64,000 nucleotides of DNA, taken from NCBI GenBank assembly GCA_025738555.1, contig JAOVFP010000004.1, forward strand, positions 1,922,001 through 1,986,000, in the 5' to 3' direction. The stretch is from Cyathus striatus. Taxonomy: Eukaryota > Basidiomycota > Agaricomycetes > Agaricales > Nidulariaceae. Of the stretch, positions 11,472 through 23,378 are shown in pieces (the first letter of the stretch is position 1; every line of letters begins with the position of its first letter). The notes under the pieces were generated by a model. That model was not told the origin of the DNA, searched no databases, and saw only the letters and a list, made by a program, of their open reading frames with translations. Both the position numbers and the translations under genes were made by a program.

Positions 11472-13091
11472 ATGCTTCTTAACGTCACACGACCAGAGAT
11501 GGACCTGCAAGAGGCAAATATGTTTGAGATCTGTGCATGCCATCCAGATGTGAAAAATTGGAAGACCTCAATGGATATATTAGAAGTCAAGAACGACCTC
11601 CTAACAGATGAAGATAAGGTGGTGTGGAAAGAGAACCTCAATCATGATGAGGTACTAAACTATCTGGAAAATGTATGTGAATGTCATCTGAAGTCAAAAA
11701 TAAAAAATAGTAACTAACATTTAATTTGATTATTAAGGTTGGCAATGAAAAGCTAAAGTTCACAGTTTTGTGTGTTCTCCATGACAATGATTTCATACAT
11801 CATTCTTATACACCGTGGCGACAATTAGTTTTATTGGGACAGACTGGAATGAGGATATCAGAAGATACAGTTGGTTGCCTTTATTTGAAATGTATATGTT
11901 ATTCAAATTATATATTTCTGAATATGTGATATAGTATCGCACATCAATCCTCAAACAATGGTCAAGCTTCAAAACATTTACAATCTATCCCCTACATTCG
12001 TGCAACAGGCTACTTTCTCGAATGTTTCACCTATGCATTACAACTATTTTACGAAGCGTAGCGCTGAAGGTAATGTTACAGGAATCGATGAGTGATCAAC
12101 ATTTCTCATTGTTTTCTAGCTAAACTGCAATCTTTTGTAGAAGGAACTTACTTCTGTGACGTCATGACAAGCATAGCCCCATTGGTTCACTTCACCTATG
12201 ATTTCCTAGCCCAGTCAGCCGTGTATTTTATTTCCTGTTATCCACGGGGCTTGGCCAAGGACTGGCTGAAGAACTATCAAATTGACAGACTTTCAACACC
12301 GTTTACTATTGATCTCATCTTTGTTAAACACCATCTCGACACCATCATAGGAGGTTTTCAAAGTAGGTCCACATCAATATTACAAATAGTAAGTTGCAAT
12401 TCATCACATCGCATGTATACTATTTTTGTGGTTCTAACAACCATGTCATATATCAGGAGAGTTATCATGGTAGTCAGCTATCCAAAATCAACAATTCAAA
12501 TATAAAAGATCTTCACATTGAGATGAAGTTTTTAGATTGCACAATCGCACAGTGTAAAGATCTTGATAGTCAAATATCGTTCATTATCTCTGTTATCGAC
12601 ACTTTGAAGCAAGGCAGAGCGATATCGCAAGTAGAGCATATATATATCATGGAAATATTGCAAGCTCATCAACAGCGCAAAGCGTGTACTCTAAATTGGC
12701 TCCTAAATTTCCGAAAGCGCCTTGATGCTCAAATAAACTACGCGCTTTGGATGTGCACTGAAGACAATGGAGAGGAAACCCTGAAACCAGCAAATATGAG
12801 GCCGGGAACGGAATTGGAGTCGGATCAGAAAGTTGAGGGAGTTAAACAGAAGTGCGTACAATACTTGTGATATCATTGTTGATTCCACTCCCTGACATAT
12901 TTAAACTCTGAAGGAAACCTATGAAAACGAGTTCCGTCATTGCAGCAACATTCTTTTTTGTTCGCATTACATTTTTTCATCGTATCCAAATTTTGATTAA
13001 AGCTCATTTTTTGTAGATGCTTTTTAATCTGATATCCTTATACACAATTTTATACATGGCTAAAACCTTCGACACTCCCCAAAGAGACTGA
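11472..13091 (+). CDS. CorA-like membrane protein, group II copy 2
   Basis: This is the tandem duplicate of the gene at 8631. Exon 1 starts MLLNVTRPEMDLQEANMFEI (11472). It is followed by NEKLKFTVLCVLHDNDFIHH (about 11744), PQTMVKLQNIYNLSPTFVQQ (about 11953), PLVHFTYDFLAQSAVYFI (about 12178), and a stalk with QAHQQRKACTLNWLLNFRKR (about 12661-12720). The terminal exon is MLFNLISLYTILYMAKTFD, with stop TGA 13089-13091. The segment matching membrane segment 1 (SSVIAATFFFVRITF, about 12928) again lacks a GMN or PGTF turn. Upstream sequence is shared with copy 1, so the duplication unit is about 2.8 kb. Exon borders are approximate, and a small frameshift could be missed. Confidence 0.58.
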
Positions 13092-14847
13092 AAGAACGCA
13101 TGAACAACAAAGGATCCTTAGAAAGAAGAGCATATAAATTTAAACTTGAATTGTAGGATGGATGAATGTGTCCATCGTGTATGTACTATGTAGGAACTGG
13201 AAATGTGTAGAGTAGTTGAAAATGCATCATACCTGGTGTCAATAGGGCTTTGTGGTGGTTAAAAGGCTTCTGCTGTAATATAAACCGAAGGGCGAGGTGT
13301 ATAGAATTTCGATGTTGTCTGCGATACTGATTGAGTTTAAAACGATTATGGTCTCTTGTAAGTTGTTACTCGCTTCAAAATGCTGCCATCACTTGCGGCA
13401 GTCCCTGTGTCCCTATCTGAAAGATCCAAAATCTCTATGATAGTTGACCATTGAAGCTTGAAGGAGCGAAGACAACTTGTCCAACCTGGGGTGTGAAGAA
13501 CGTTCTAACGATTCCTGGGGTGCCGGTGAAACCTGAGACGATCTTACATAAGACATCCGAGCGTCTCCGGCTAGGTAGCATTTGTTGAAAAATTGGATTT
13601 CAAACTTTTTCTTGATTTTTTCTCGGCCTTTTCTATGCCTAAACTTCTTGTCGACATCAACATTAGAGCACCTTTTCCATCTTAGCCTAGTATGCATAAG
13701 CACTACTCATCCATTCATGTTAACAGAAGTGAGTACACAACTCTTGCCTTAGTTCATACAGTGCCAAGTTGAATCGAGTCGGTCCTGCCCTGTTAGTAAT
13801 TGAGCTTTTTCGAGTCCCTGGTGTGGAAGAATGAGTTGAAGAACGTTTAGCGAGCATATCCTTCTTCATTGGCCACAGAACTAGAAACAGGAAAGAAACG
13901 TTAGTAATCGATAAGTGATCGACTACTTAGCTTATTGGAGAAAGTTTGATGGAACGTTGTTGGGTGTTGACACTCTTCGTAAGACTTAAGGCTCGAGGGT
14001 TGTGTTTGCGCGGTAAGAAATAAGCCGTAAAAGAGGTGCCATTCGACTACCGCAGTACTCGCATAATATACAACGGCTGTGCTATAGACTTGGATGAGGC
14101 GCACGTACTCTCATGCCGTCAGAGCCAAAGGAGCGTAACAATAAACTACAAAGTCATATGGTAGGTACAAAGACCGTTGAGGAAACACAGGGGCTAAGTA
14201 AGAAAAAGGAAATGAAAGACTCAACAACAGAGAACCCTCGAAATCAAAAGAAAACGGATAACGATAGTCTTGAAGAGGCTCTACGGCACCGGTGCAAACA
14301 TTGTTTCTACCCCTCCCCAAGGGTGAATGCAGTTGCCCAAGCTGCAAATGCAGCTTGACAACTGTAGAGGTTTGAAGCGTTATCCCATTGTCTTCTGGTA
14401 TCTTCGAGTCTCCAAGTGCCGAGAGTGTAAAGAGAAATGCAATTGTATGCCGCGGATATAGTACAGTAAATAATAAACTAAAAAGGGAAGAATAAAGTGA
14501 GCGAGACAATAGCCAAAAGATAGGAACGTAACCCCTGTCCTCTACCAGCGACCCTTCCTTCCACCACGGGATAACATCGAGTAAGGAACGACGACGGTAA
14601 AACCCAGTCGCCGTTCTTTATCGCCTCTTGAAGTAACGTTTGGGCTTGAGGAATGGCGAAGAGGAGGGAAGCGAGTGACCAGAACTTGAGAGGAGGGAAG
14701 GTAAACGAAAATACTTGATGCGTGTTGAACGCTGGCTGATGCGTTGGTCAGCCGACATTGTTTGGCGGAGGCTTGTTTGGCTACAGCGTTAGACTCGCCG
14801 CGTCGCAAGTCCTATAGTGAAGGCTCGGAGAATGGCATGTTAGTATA
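13092..14847. other. intergenic; no gene recognised
   Basis: Only short, overlapping, low-quality reading frames occur on both strands, with no family signature and no splice-consistent gene model. The right part (14.5-14.8 kb) is GC-richer and may be old repeat DNA. Confidence 0.4.
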
Positions 14848-15093
14848 CTGTACCATTACGACCAAGTGTTCACGCGTTTTTAGCGTGACGGCCACAATCA
14901 GTTGGACCTAGTGTTCATAGGTCCGTGTGATGCGTGACAAATGTGTTATCTGTTCACAGCTGTCAACTGTTCAAGTACGCCGACAGGCGCCGAATTTTTC
15001 AGTTACTTACACTTTTGTAAGTCTTGTTGTACCTCTGTTCAAGTTCATCGCCCTTTGTGACGCGTGACTGAACACTTGGTCGTAATGGTACAG
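14848..15093. mobile_element. mariner-type MITE
   Basis: This 246-bp element has perfect terminal inverted repeats of 25-27 bp starting CTGTACCATTACGACCAAG. It is flanked by TA on both sides (14846-14847 and 15094-15095), as in Tc1/mariner insertions. It has no coding capacity. The first bases CTGTAC are shared with the MITE at 44282-44665. Confidence 0.85.
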
Positions 15094-15701
15094 TACATAG
15101 AATAAAGAATAAATAAACAACTGAATAAAGTAGACACATATAAAAGCATAGGTTAGAATCTCATAAAAACGAAATAAGGGAAATAGTGGGAAACGTAAGC
15201 AATAAACTTAGAATTGATACAACACCCCAATTCTACCTGTGGTCCAACCATCCTCCACACTGGTCAATCCATGGTTACTAAGTACCATTTTCACGACGGA
15301 CATTTTTAGGCTGAGATAGCAGGGGCACACGAGTTAAAAGCAAGTTGAACTCGGCTCTCGGGCTGTTGCCAACGTCATTGCCTCGTTGACGTTTGAAGGC
15401 AGTCGTGCAGTGTGCACGCACGCAAAGTTATTAATAACTTGTTTTTTGACAGTTGCGATAAATATATATAGATTCTAAACTGGGTGGTTTGGCTTTCCTG
15501 GCGATCGCCAAGGTCCGCACAGGTGGTATCCTACGGAAGCCACTTGTCGTTAGCTGTCAAACAACACAGGTTAAACTCAGAGCTGTACATCCCCATCCTT
15601 ATGCAATGTGTCAATGAAAAACAGTATATTTTGCCAGAAAAATCGGAGCTGGTTTCACTACGCGCACCGCAGTACCTGTCTTATTCTTCCTCGCTGTTGT
15701 A
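15094..15701. promoter_or_regulatory. upstream region shared by the two group I CorA-like genes
   Basis: 15510-15700 resembles 30455-30676 (CGCACAGGTGGTATC; then a CAGAGCTGTACATCCCC block), so the two group I genes keep a common upstream region. A TATATATA stretch lies at about 15463-15471. Nothing coding precedes it. Confidence 0.45.
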
Positions 15702-17504
15702 ATGAAGCTAGCTCATCCAGAGACAGAATGGAACTCAGGCAGAAACTTCGAATGCTTTTCGAACTCCCAACATAGTTCGGGGGTGACAACTTTGATCGAT
15801 CTGTTGAAAGTCCACTCCCCGTACCAAGAAGGAAGCGCTGAAACTACGATATCTTTTACGGAGAATCTAGGAGATAATGATGTGTTGGAAATGATTGATA
15901 ATGTACGTTCGAATGCATTTACTTATCTGGAGAAGCACAATGTTGAGTCCATGTCTCTACTTATTAGGACTCACCGATAAAATTTCCAAAGCTGAGGATC
16001 TTGTCGGTGTTCTCGTATTCTCATACTTCATTACTGAGATTCGGACTATATAGTTTTCTTAAAGCTCGTGAAACTGACACAAGACATCAAACGCTTAAAG
16101 GTGAAGTAGTTACACTCATGAAGTTGTGTTAGGTGGTACTGAGACTAATGGTGAAATAGGTGTCCGTGTCAGTGGACCCATCTTAATAGCTTTACAAGAC
16201 CACTTTAAATTATCACCTATATTCATAAACTCGATTACCTCCCCGAAATTCACTCCAAACTACACAACTTACTACATAGATCGAGATGAGTCTGGACATG
16301 AAACATCTCTTCGTCAGTACTAATTTCCACCACGGATTGATATGCGCTCGGCTCACATACTATCAGACGGATTTTACTTCTACAAGTCTATGATCATTGG
16401 TCAACAAATCGGCATACATTACAGATATAACTTCCTTAATGGAACTGCTGTCTATTTTATTGCCCATTGTCCGGTCATTCTCCAAACTATGTTCAGGCAA
16501 AAAATAGAAAAGACACAGCTGTGCTACGATCCAGCGTTACTGCTTCGACCATTTTGTGTTGACCTTTTCATCGCAAACTTCATAGTTTGGCTAGACTTGA
16601 ATAAGTTCAATAAGCGATCCGGTATGATTCTCCAGATGGTAAGAGAGTTTTGTGTATTACCAGAAGTTATTCGTAATAACAAGCACAAATCTAGGAGAAG
16701 ATATATAGTCTTACATCCCTGGAGAGGGAAGAAGCAGTGGACCCTAGCAAAGATCTTCAACAAATTCATGACGAAGCTAGAATGCTCACCACTTCCATCA
16801 CACTGCTCACCGAATTTGATTTTCAATTCAAGTATATCAGGAAAATGGCAAACATTCTCCAACAATTCATTCATGTCAAGTCGAATGCGGAGCGTACGCA
16901 AATCCATAGCGAAACTACATCTGTACTGGAGTCACTGGAACATTTGGAATGCCGCATTCAAATGGCATTGAACTGGTTGGGGAATTTTCAGAAGAGGCTT
17001 GATATTCGCATTAATCTTGCATTTAACCTTCGAGCGCAAGAGGACAGTCAGACAAATCTGAAGATCGCGAAGTTGACGACTGAAATTGCTGTGGACGCAC
17101 AGAGGGACAGCTCTTCTATGATAACGTATGTCACTATAACGTTTTATGTTTCATCTATTTATTCTGGGTCTATTTTAGAATTGCAGCGGTCACTATGTTC
17201 TTTTTACCCGGAACTTTCGTATGCGTACGGATCCTTCTCTCAGTAGTAACTATGACGATCATCAATTCTTACATGTCACTTATAGGCTGTGTTCAGTATG
17301 GTGTTCTTCAATGACGGGGTAGACTCCAACGGAAACGATATTTTCTCAGTGTCAAGAAAATGGTGGTACTTCCTGGCTGCCACAATTCCTTTGACCATTG
17401 CAGTTTTTGCCGTGTGGTGGTTCTGGACAAAACGGAGGAGAGAAGCAAAAGCTTCCGCTTTGAAACTTGAAGGTGAACCGGAGGAGAAGCTGAAGATTGT
17501 TTAG
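15702..17504 (+). CDS. CorA-like membrane protein, group I copy 1
   Basis: The start is ATG 15702 (MKLAHPETEWNSGRNFEC). Exons then give PKLRILSVFSYSHTS (about 15987), PILIALQDHFKLSPIFINS (about 16180), a YFIAHCPVIL-type exon (about 16453) and a long helical stalk with LECRIQMALNWLGNFQKRLD (about 16947). The membrane hairpin spans three exons: DAQRDSSSMIT; IAAVTMFFLPGTFVC (about 17175-17220); and AVFSMVFF, with second segment WWYFLAATIPLTIAVFAVWW (about 17363-17422) and a basic tail KRRREAK. The stop is 17502-17504. Stalk plus two C-terminal membrane segments is the CorA architecture. The GMN selectivity motif is replaced by PGTF, as in many fungal CorA-like proteins, so a channel role is uncertain. 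This is the best preserved family member here. Splicing of exon 2 is not firmly set. Confidence 0.7.
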
Positions 17505-17933
17505 TGAGAATTCCAGAAGAATTTGGACAACCAATGAATGTCAAGCTTCAAGTTCAAGGCAAGCTCAGAGTGCGGATTTAAAACTAGCTCCTTCGAACCG
17601 CTCAAACTTGTGGACTAATTTTGCTCGTTAATAGGAAATATCATGTCGCAAAGCAAGCACAAAGTTCTGCTTAATAGTAATAAAGAACGGGGAGTGCTCC
17701 CGGATTGCTCCGGACATACATACTTATCTCGCGTCATGTGTATGTTATGGTCACGATTGTAACGCTAACCAACCGGTCACGTATCCCTGATTCTCTAACC
17801 TTCTATCATCTGCTAAGCCTACAGTGCTACATCATGTACTTACGACCCAGTCTTAATGATATTCTGTTGTTGGCTTATATTTCATAATATCTTCGTGGTT
17901 AATGGATCCACTAATTCCAACTTCTCCAGAACT

Positions 17934-18735
17934 ATGACAGCAGGACAACAAAAACCAATGCGAGCCACTGAACTGCGACATGCCGGGCGAGGTATGTTCG
18001 ACTAACTACTTCATTTTGATGGCTAGGAAACTCATACAATACTACAGGGATATACCATCGTGAGTTTTACCAACCTATTGATCCGCGAACTATGAACAAT
18101 GGTTCAATAGGCAGATGACGAATTCCCGATGAAGACTATCCACCTCGCCAACGTAGCATGCGGCTTCCATGCCAGCGATTTCTCAATCATGAATTGCACA
18201 GTAGCGATAGCGAAGGAGAACGGGTTTTTAATCAGTGCTCACCCTTCGTTGCCGGACAGGCAGGGGTTTGGCAGACGAGAGATGGTGATTTCGCCAATGA
18301 GTCCCTTCTACATTGCTCTATTCGATGATGTTTCTAAAAGGTGGTACAGGAAGAACTGAAGTCGTGCTTCATATATCAAGTCGGTGCGCTCGCTGGATTC
18401 TTGAAAGCCCATGGAATGCCATGAGCTATGTACAAAAATCGGCTCTTCCAATACCGACCGTCCATAGATCAAGCCTCACGGTGCTGTCTATGGTCAATGC
18501 GCCCGCTCAGCGCCTCGCAAGTGCTGCCGCGTCTGTCGCTGAAGTATTCTTAACACCCGACAATTCCAACGTCAAATTCGTAGACAGAACACGAGACAAC
18601 TGCGAAGAAGTAGGGCGCTCCATTCGTCCATGGCATCTGCACCTTCTTTCATTCTTTCTCGCCGCGCTAACGTAGTGTTTATGCAGACTGATTTGGAGTA
18701 TAGCCCCGAAGGCAAGCTTTTGATCATCTAGTATG
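17934..18735 (+). pseudogene. LamB/YcsF (PxpA-like) pseudogene, third copy
   Basis: The match to the gene at 37363 begins upstream of the ATG and runs to about 18730. The start MTAGQQKPMRAT is kept, but indels change the NCDMGE motif (17955-17995). The core NVACGFHASDFSIMN (about 18150-18195) and SAHPSLPDRQGFGRREM (about 18235-18285) are readable. Later parts carry frameshifts near 18355-18420 and a deletion around 18625. Codon loss at the metal/active-site start and several frame changes make it a pseudogene. It lies 430 bp after a group I CorA-like gene, which suggests an independent duplication of the CorA-LamB neighbourhood. Confidence 0.85.
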
Positions 18736-19167
18736 CTCTTTTGTTCGGTACTACTAGCTTGCCGTGTGGATGGTACAAGGAGCACGGAGGAGTTTGATGA
18801 TTCGCATCAGAGCTCTATCGCTAGACAAAAAGGCAACAAGACGACTGAGACAAGGGAATGGGGGGGACGGGATGGGACGGGATGGGACGATCGGGAGGAT
18901 GACAGCGAGCCGATGTGACGACCGAGACGATATGACGATATGACTACTTGTTGCTTCGGTAACGCTTGACGATCGAGAAATATAAGTACCGTTAAGTTGT
19001 CTTACATTCCCACTACCTTTAGGTAGTTGGGTTATGGCGGGCGAAATGAAATGAAATTTGGCAGGGAGATTCATAAAAACCCGATGATGTAGTTATGCCG
19101 TTTGGGGCTTAACATTTTCGGGTTTTCCCTTTTGACGTCCTCTTCGTTTCCATTGTTGCTCGCACCA
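18736..19167. other. intergenic; nothing recognised
   Basis: A G-rich stretch (18857-18900, repeated GGGACGGGAT units) and no gene model. Confidence 0.4.
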
Positions 19168-19766
19168 TATGGACGCTCTTTTATCTTTACCGCCTTCATT
19201 CCATCTTGATATGCCTGTTACTGAACTTGACATTTCGTACCTTGCAGTAGCTGAGGGTAACTTACATGGTGGGAGGCTTTTTTGTTCTTTTCATATTTGC
19301 TACTTACCTTCATATCTGTTTTAGGCTCGTTGGAGTGCTTGGAGTTGGTGCTGTCTCCAGCTCATAATCTCTCGTTATGGCTCTGTCAGGCATCAAGTGA
19401 CTTAATGTCGCTCTCTGATAGGCTATCGGATTAGATGCACCCCGTTTCTCGACTTACATGTCTATAACTTCGTCGCGTCTCGTTCTGATATCAGGTACCT
19501 CCTATGATATTCATGATCTGTTTAATTGCACTGTTTTTGAATTACAACCTTTATTGTTTGATCATTCGCTGGATAAGAATGTCTCTGAACTTGTTTCTGC
19601 TCGTCGATCATTATTACTCCATATTTTCAGTGGTGATTGTTTCATAGCGCATAATGTTGGTATGTGCCATAGTACTGCTGAAAGCTTCCGTTCCGTTTAT
19701 GAGCTCTTACAGCACTCCCTTTCTGCACATCAGGAAAAACCCACATTCCTAATTCGGTATCAGTGA
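19168..19766 (+). pseudogene. unrecognised degenerate coding relic
   Basis: A protein-like reading starts MDALLSLPPSFHLDMPVTEL (19168). It passes a probable intron (GTGGGAGG...TTTTAG, about 19269-19323) into GSLECLELVLSPAHNLSLWL and continues to LFNCTVFELQPLLFDHSLDK, VSELVSARRSLLLHIFSGDC and a stop at 19766. One base appears to be missing near 19432, between LSDRLSD and LDAPRFSTYM. The alternation of hydrophobic and polar residues suggests a formerly real protein. I do not recognise the family. Confidence 0.35.
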
Positions 19767-21356
19767 GTGGTGTGAATCCGATTACTGCTCATGAGCATCA
19801 AGGACATGTAATTCGGAGTAAATGATACATAGATTCTTCATATAATAATTCAGTTATACATAATTATACCTGAGGCCTGATTCTTCATCTAATATTTATA
19901 TAATTACTTGTCTTATGCCATTTATATATATGTTCTGAGTTGGAGTCGTAAACTTGTACTACATGTAGAAGCAGAACATATAATTCTCAAAACTGAATTG
20001 AACTTGCTATAATTGCGAGCATCACTTCTTTGTTGTCATTGGAATGCACATCAGAGTTAAAATTACGTATATGTGGTCTCACTATAAATGCCAAGTCTTA
20101 AACAAATCCAGGTCTGGTCGAGAGTCGAGACTTGAGTTGGTCGAGTTGGTCGAGCAAGGTCGAGTCTGTTGTGCCTGAAGTCACTTTAAACTCTGCTCGG
20201 CTCTCGTTGCTTCCATGTCAAATCCGAGTTAAGTATTCCACAACTTCAACTGCTTCCATGACAATCCCCACCAACCCACCACCCACCACCCTTGGTCGCT
20301 CCCCCACCTCACATTCACCGTTAGCACAGAACTCCCATCTCTTGTTGATGTCTACTGCTACTTGTACATTTACATTAGCTTTTCGTTGTGTTCAAGAATC
20401 AAGGTGCCTGTTTTATTTCTTGCAATCTGTATTCAGGGTCTTAATTTCAATAACACAGCTACGGTCTCACTGGATTAGATATTTTGCAACATGAACTGAG
20501 TGCAATGTAGATTGGCCGTCTCATTTCAGGTAAATATATATATCTCTGCTCATCTTTGACTGCTCCAAGTATTAATGTTGTTGTGACATCGAGCACAGGG
20601 TTACAGAGGTGTGAAATAAAATGTATTGTCTTCGGGCTAAAGGTGATTTGACTCTTCTTCAGTCATTGAGATAATGGTAATGAGCAGATATCTAACAGGT
20701 GGCATGCCTCTTTTGCTGTTTGATCAAGGCCAGTGTCCATTGTCAGCTATCGTACGAAGGTGTGTGTTCTGCTTGTTTTGCATTTGTTGTATAATTGCTG
20801 AATAGCTGATTGTATTACAAATAGTAGGTCAAGCTGTCTAGTTATACTCCCCTGCTTGTGGAGTGATTGACTTACGACATCTGTTGGGATAATGTAGATG
20901 GGCTGACAAGCAGGGCTGGTAGTAAAGGCGAGGTAGGTGTTGTGGTATTAGTTTTATTGATGGTCTCAGCCCGTGAGTTAGATATAAGTACTAGTAGTGT
21001 AGATTCATAGTATGTCTGTCATGTGGTGTGTATAGCATCGATATAATTGAATACATTTGTTTCTTGTGTCAAATACATCCTTTTGAGGTCGGGATAAGTA
21101 GGTACAATAAAGTACAATTTGCGTTGAACCTGCTATAATTATCGCTAACATCCTCTGAATTCTACCATTATTCACAGAGGACAAGTCCAAATTCAGCAGA
21201 ATTACACCGATTCTTCCGTTTCTCCCGGTGACGGATAATTATACATATTACCGTGAATTGACACTAAACTCAATCTAATTATGCAGAATTCTCACTTTGT
21301 GTTTTTCCTGATGCACTCGACCCTTCATTTGAATGTAGTAAATTGTAGTTGTTCCT
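19767..21356. other. intergenic before the Mutator-like element; no gene seen
   Basis: AT-rich sequence with no consistent reading frames. The TCGAG-rich stretch at 20106-20166 is a simple repeat. The last 11 bases, 21357-21367, form the left target duplication of the next element. Confidence 0.4.
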
Positions 21357-21367
21357 CGCTATGTATC

Positions 21368-21400
21368 GAGTCCGTAGTCCCCTGTTACAACTGACCATAC
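21368..21400 (+). repeat. left terminal inverted repeat of the Mutator-like element
   Basis: It begins GAGTCCGT, followed by the conserved core starting AGTCCCCTGTTACAACTGAC. It is the reverse complement of 29589-29619 apart from the outermost bases and one internal base. Confidence 0.8.
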
Positions 21401-21705
21401 TATATGCGGATCCAGCTGATGATGTTCAACAGATGTCAACAAGCAGCTCAGCTGGGAAGCAAACCACACCGTGAGCTTTGTTTGGGATACAACCATGTAG
21501 TAAACAAACATTCGGAATCAATCAATAAGGAGTCCTGGTCGGCTCGCGTTCAAACCCCACTGCTAGAGGCTCCTCTGGATACAATAGCAAGTATGTAAAG
21601 GTATTTCTCCATAACTCCTGTGATATTTGCATTGACTTATATACTGTAGTAGGCTACAACTACAGGACAAATGATGTGTATTTAGAAATGTACTCGGTAG
21701 TAACT

Positions 21706-22614
21706 TCAATCAGTATGGGTTTCAGAGCAGTCCAAGATGTGCTGTCGCAAAGTTCCTGGAAGGTAGTGAAGTCCACATCGTGTACACGCCTCTAGGAAAC
21801 CTTCAGCCTCATAAGAGGTGAAGCCACTACCCTCTCCAAGCCGCCTCAAGAGCACATCCAAAGTCGTATCAGGCTCCAAAACAGCGGTTTCGGGTTCTTT
21901 GGCCTTTCTCTTCTCAACCCTTGCTCTTTTCACTCGGGTGGCTGCTGGAGATGAGCTCTGTAGTTGTTTAGGGATTGGAATGGGCTCGAGAGCACGTACT
22001 ATTGAGAATTTGTGAGTTGTTTAAGAGTTAAAAGAGGAGTTGGTACCAACCGCGCTTCCCTAGGGATATACTTGGCTGTGGGAGCACGTTCTGGCTGCTT
22101 TCCAATAGTACTTCAATGTACTGTGATATATGTTCCCCACAATATCCACTAAAGCGCTCTATTGCTCCGATTCTGAGACGAGTGGCCTCCGGCTGAAGGA
22201 AGAACTTGGTAAGAAGAACACCCAAGTCCGGCTTTCCGTTTCCTATACTTGGGTGTTGGCTTTTGTTATGAATTGGGATAGGGATGTAAAACTTACGTTG
22301 AAGAGGTAGATCGCAGTATGCCGATTCCAAGGTCGCATTTTCATACACATACGAGATATTAACTAGGATACATAGGTTAAGTGTTATGTCACCATGCGAG
22401 AATTAGTAGGTTCCTTACTACGAAATCCGCATTTCGACGGGTACTGGGAACATAATGCGAAGACAGGTCTGTCTATTGCATCTGAACATACGATACGAGC
22501 TGGCCGCGGCTGCCCATGAGGTGCTGCCAGTGCGCAAAAGCAGGACCAGTGCAATCCTCGGACACCTAGCCATGTTGCGATACTTATTGGTTTCACGCGA
22601 GCTCCATTCACCAT
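21706..22614 (-). CDS. transposon-borne zinc-finger protein of unknown role
   Basis: On the reverse strand an N-terminal Cys-rich segment reads WLGVRGLHWSCFCALAAP, VCSDAIDRPVFALCSQYP and KCGF. The spacing CxC-(about 15)-C with a DRPVFALC core resembles GRF-type zinc fingers; this is similarity by eye only. The next exon (about 22348-22040) gives LQRKFYIPIPIHNKSQHPSI and KPDLGVLLTKFFLQPEATRL. The last exon has a basic KRARVEKRKAKE stretch and a C-terminal CxxC...HxxxC finger (CTRCGLHYLPGTLRQHILDC), with stop at 21706. Intron edges are uncertain and the GTG near 22614 need not be the true start. It lies divergent from the transposase within the same element, so a DNA-binding accessory role is plausible but unproven. 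Confidence 0.55.
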
Positions 22615-23378
22615 TGGGCTATGTGATATTGTACGTCAATTCTATATCATTTCAAAAACAGAATATCAACTTACTAGTCCATCAGTACAAGTCTACCACT
22701 GAGAGTGCTCCATGCAACGAGCTCTTGAGTGGACTGTTGCTCTACAGTGAGCTCGTCGAAAAGCCGAATTCCAGAAGATATCATACACATTGCTGAAGGT
22801 AAATGTCATCCGCATTGTTGGCTGCTATATATACTCAGTCAGTGGCGTTCATACAGTGTCCATCCCTTTCTGAGGATACGTCTACCATTCCAGTCTACTG
22901 AATATCGGGACTACGCATCCGCCTTGGCCCGCCTCCACAACCACGATGACAAATATTGTCTCTATGCCCGCAGCCTACTTCACGTACACCTGGCAAGTAT
23001 ACCAACGTTTATTGAATGTGTTGATACATTTTTTTGCGACCAATATCGCCACCATTCACACCATTCGGTATGTGTTTACCGGATTTCAATGATTTCTTCA
23101 CGGTTTGAGGACTTAGGCAATAGTGTGAGCTATCACAGTTTTGCCATTATATTATCATAGTGCACTAATGTCTCGCTAGTGATTGCCTTGACTGGATTGT
23201 GCAGTTTCAAGCGTACAAGATCCGGTTATATTGAGTTTTGAAACTCATTACATTGGCTTGGAGGTATGTTTGTTGCGAAAATACCGGTAAGGGTTGGAAA
23301 GTCTGTCTATCGTCCTCAGAGCTGTTGAGTGGATTTGGAGAAGTACTTAAAGCTGTAGATTAATTGTCGTTTAGTCTA

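Noticed and set aside
22455..23160. Two forward open frames of 113 and 143 codons before the transposase
   Set aside because: The first overlaps the zinc-finger gene antisense and the second has no splice-consistent continuation or recognisable motif. They are probably non-coding.
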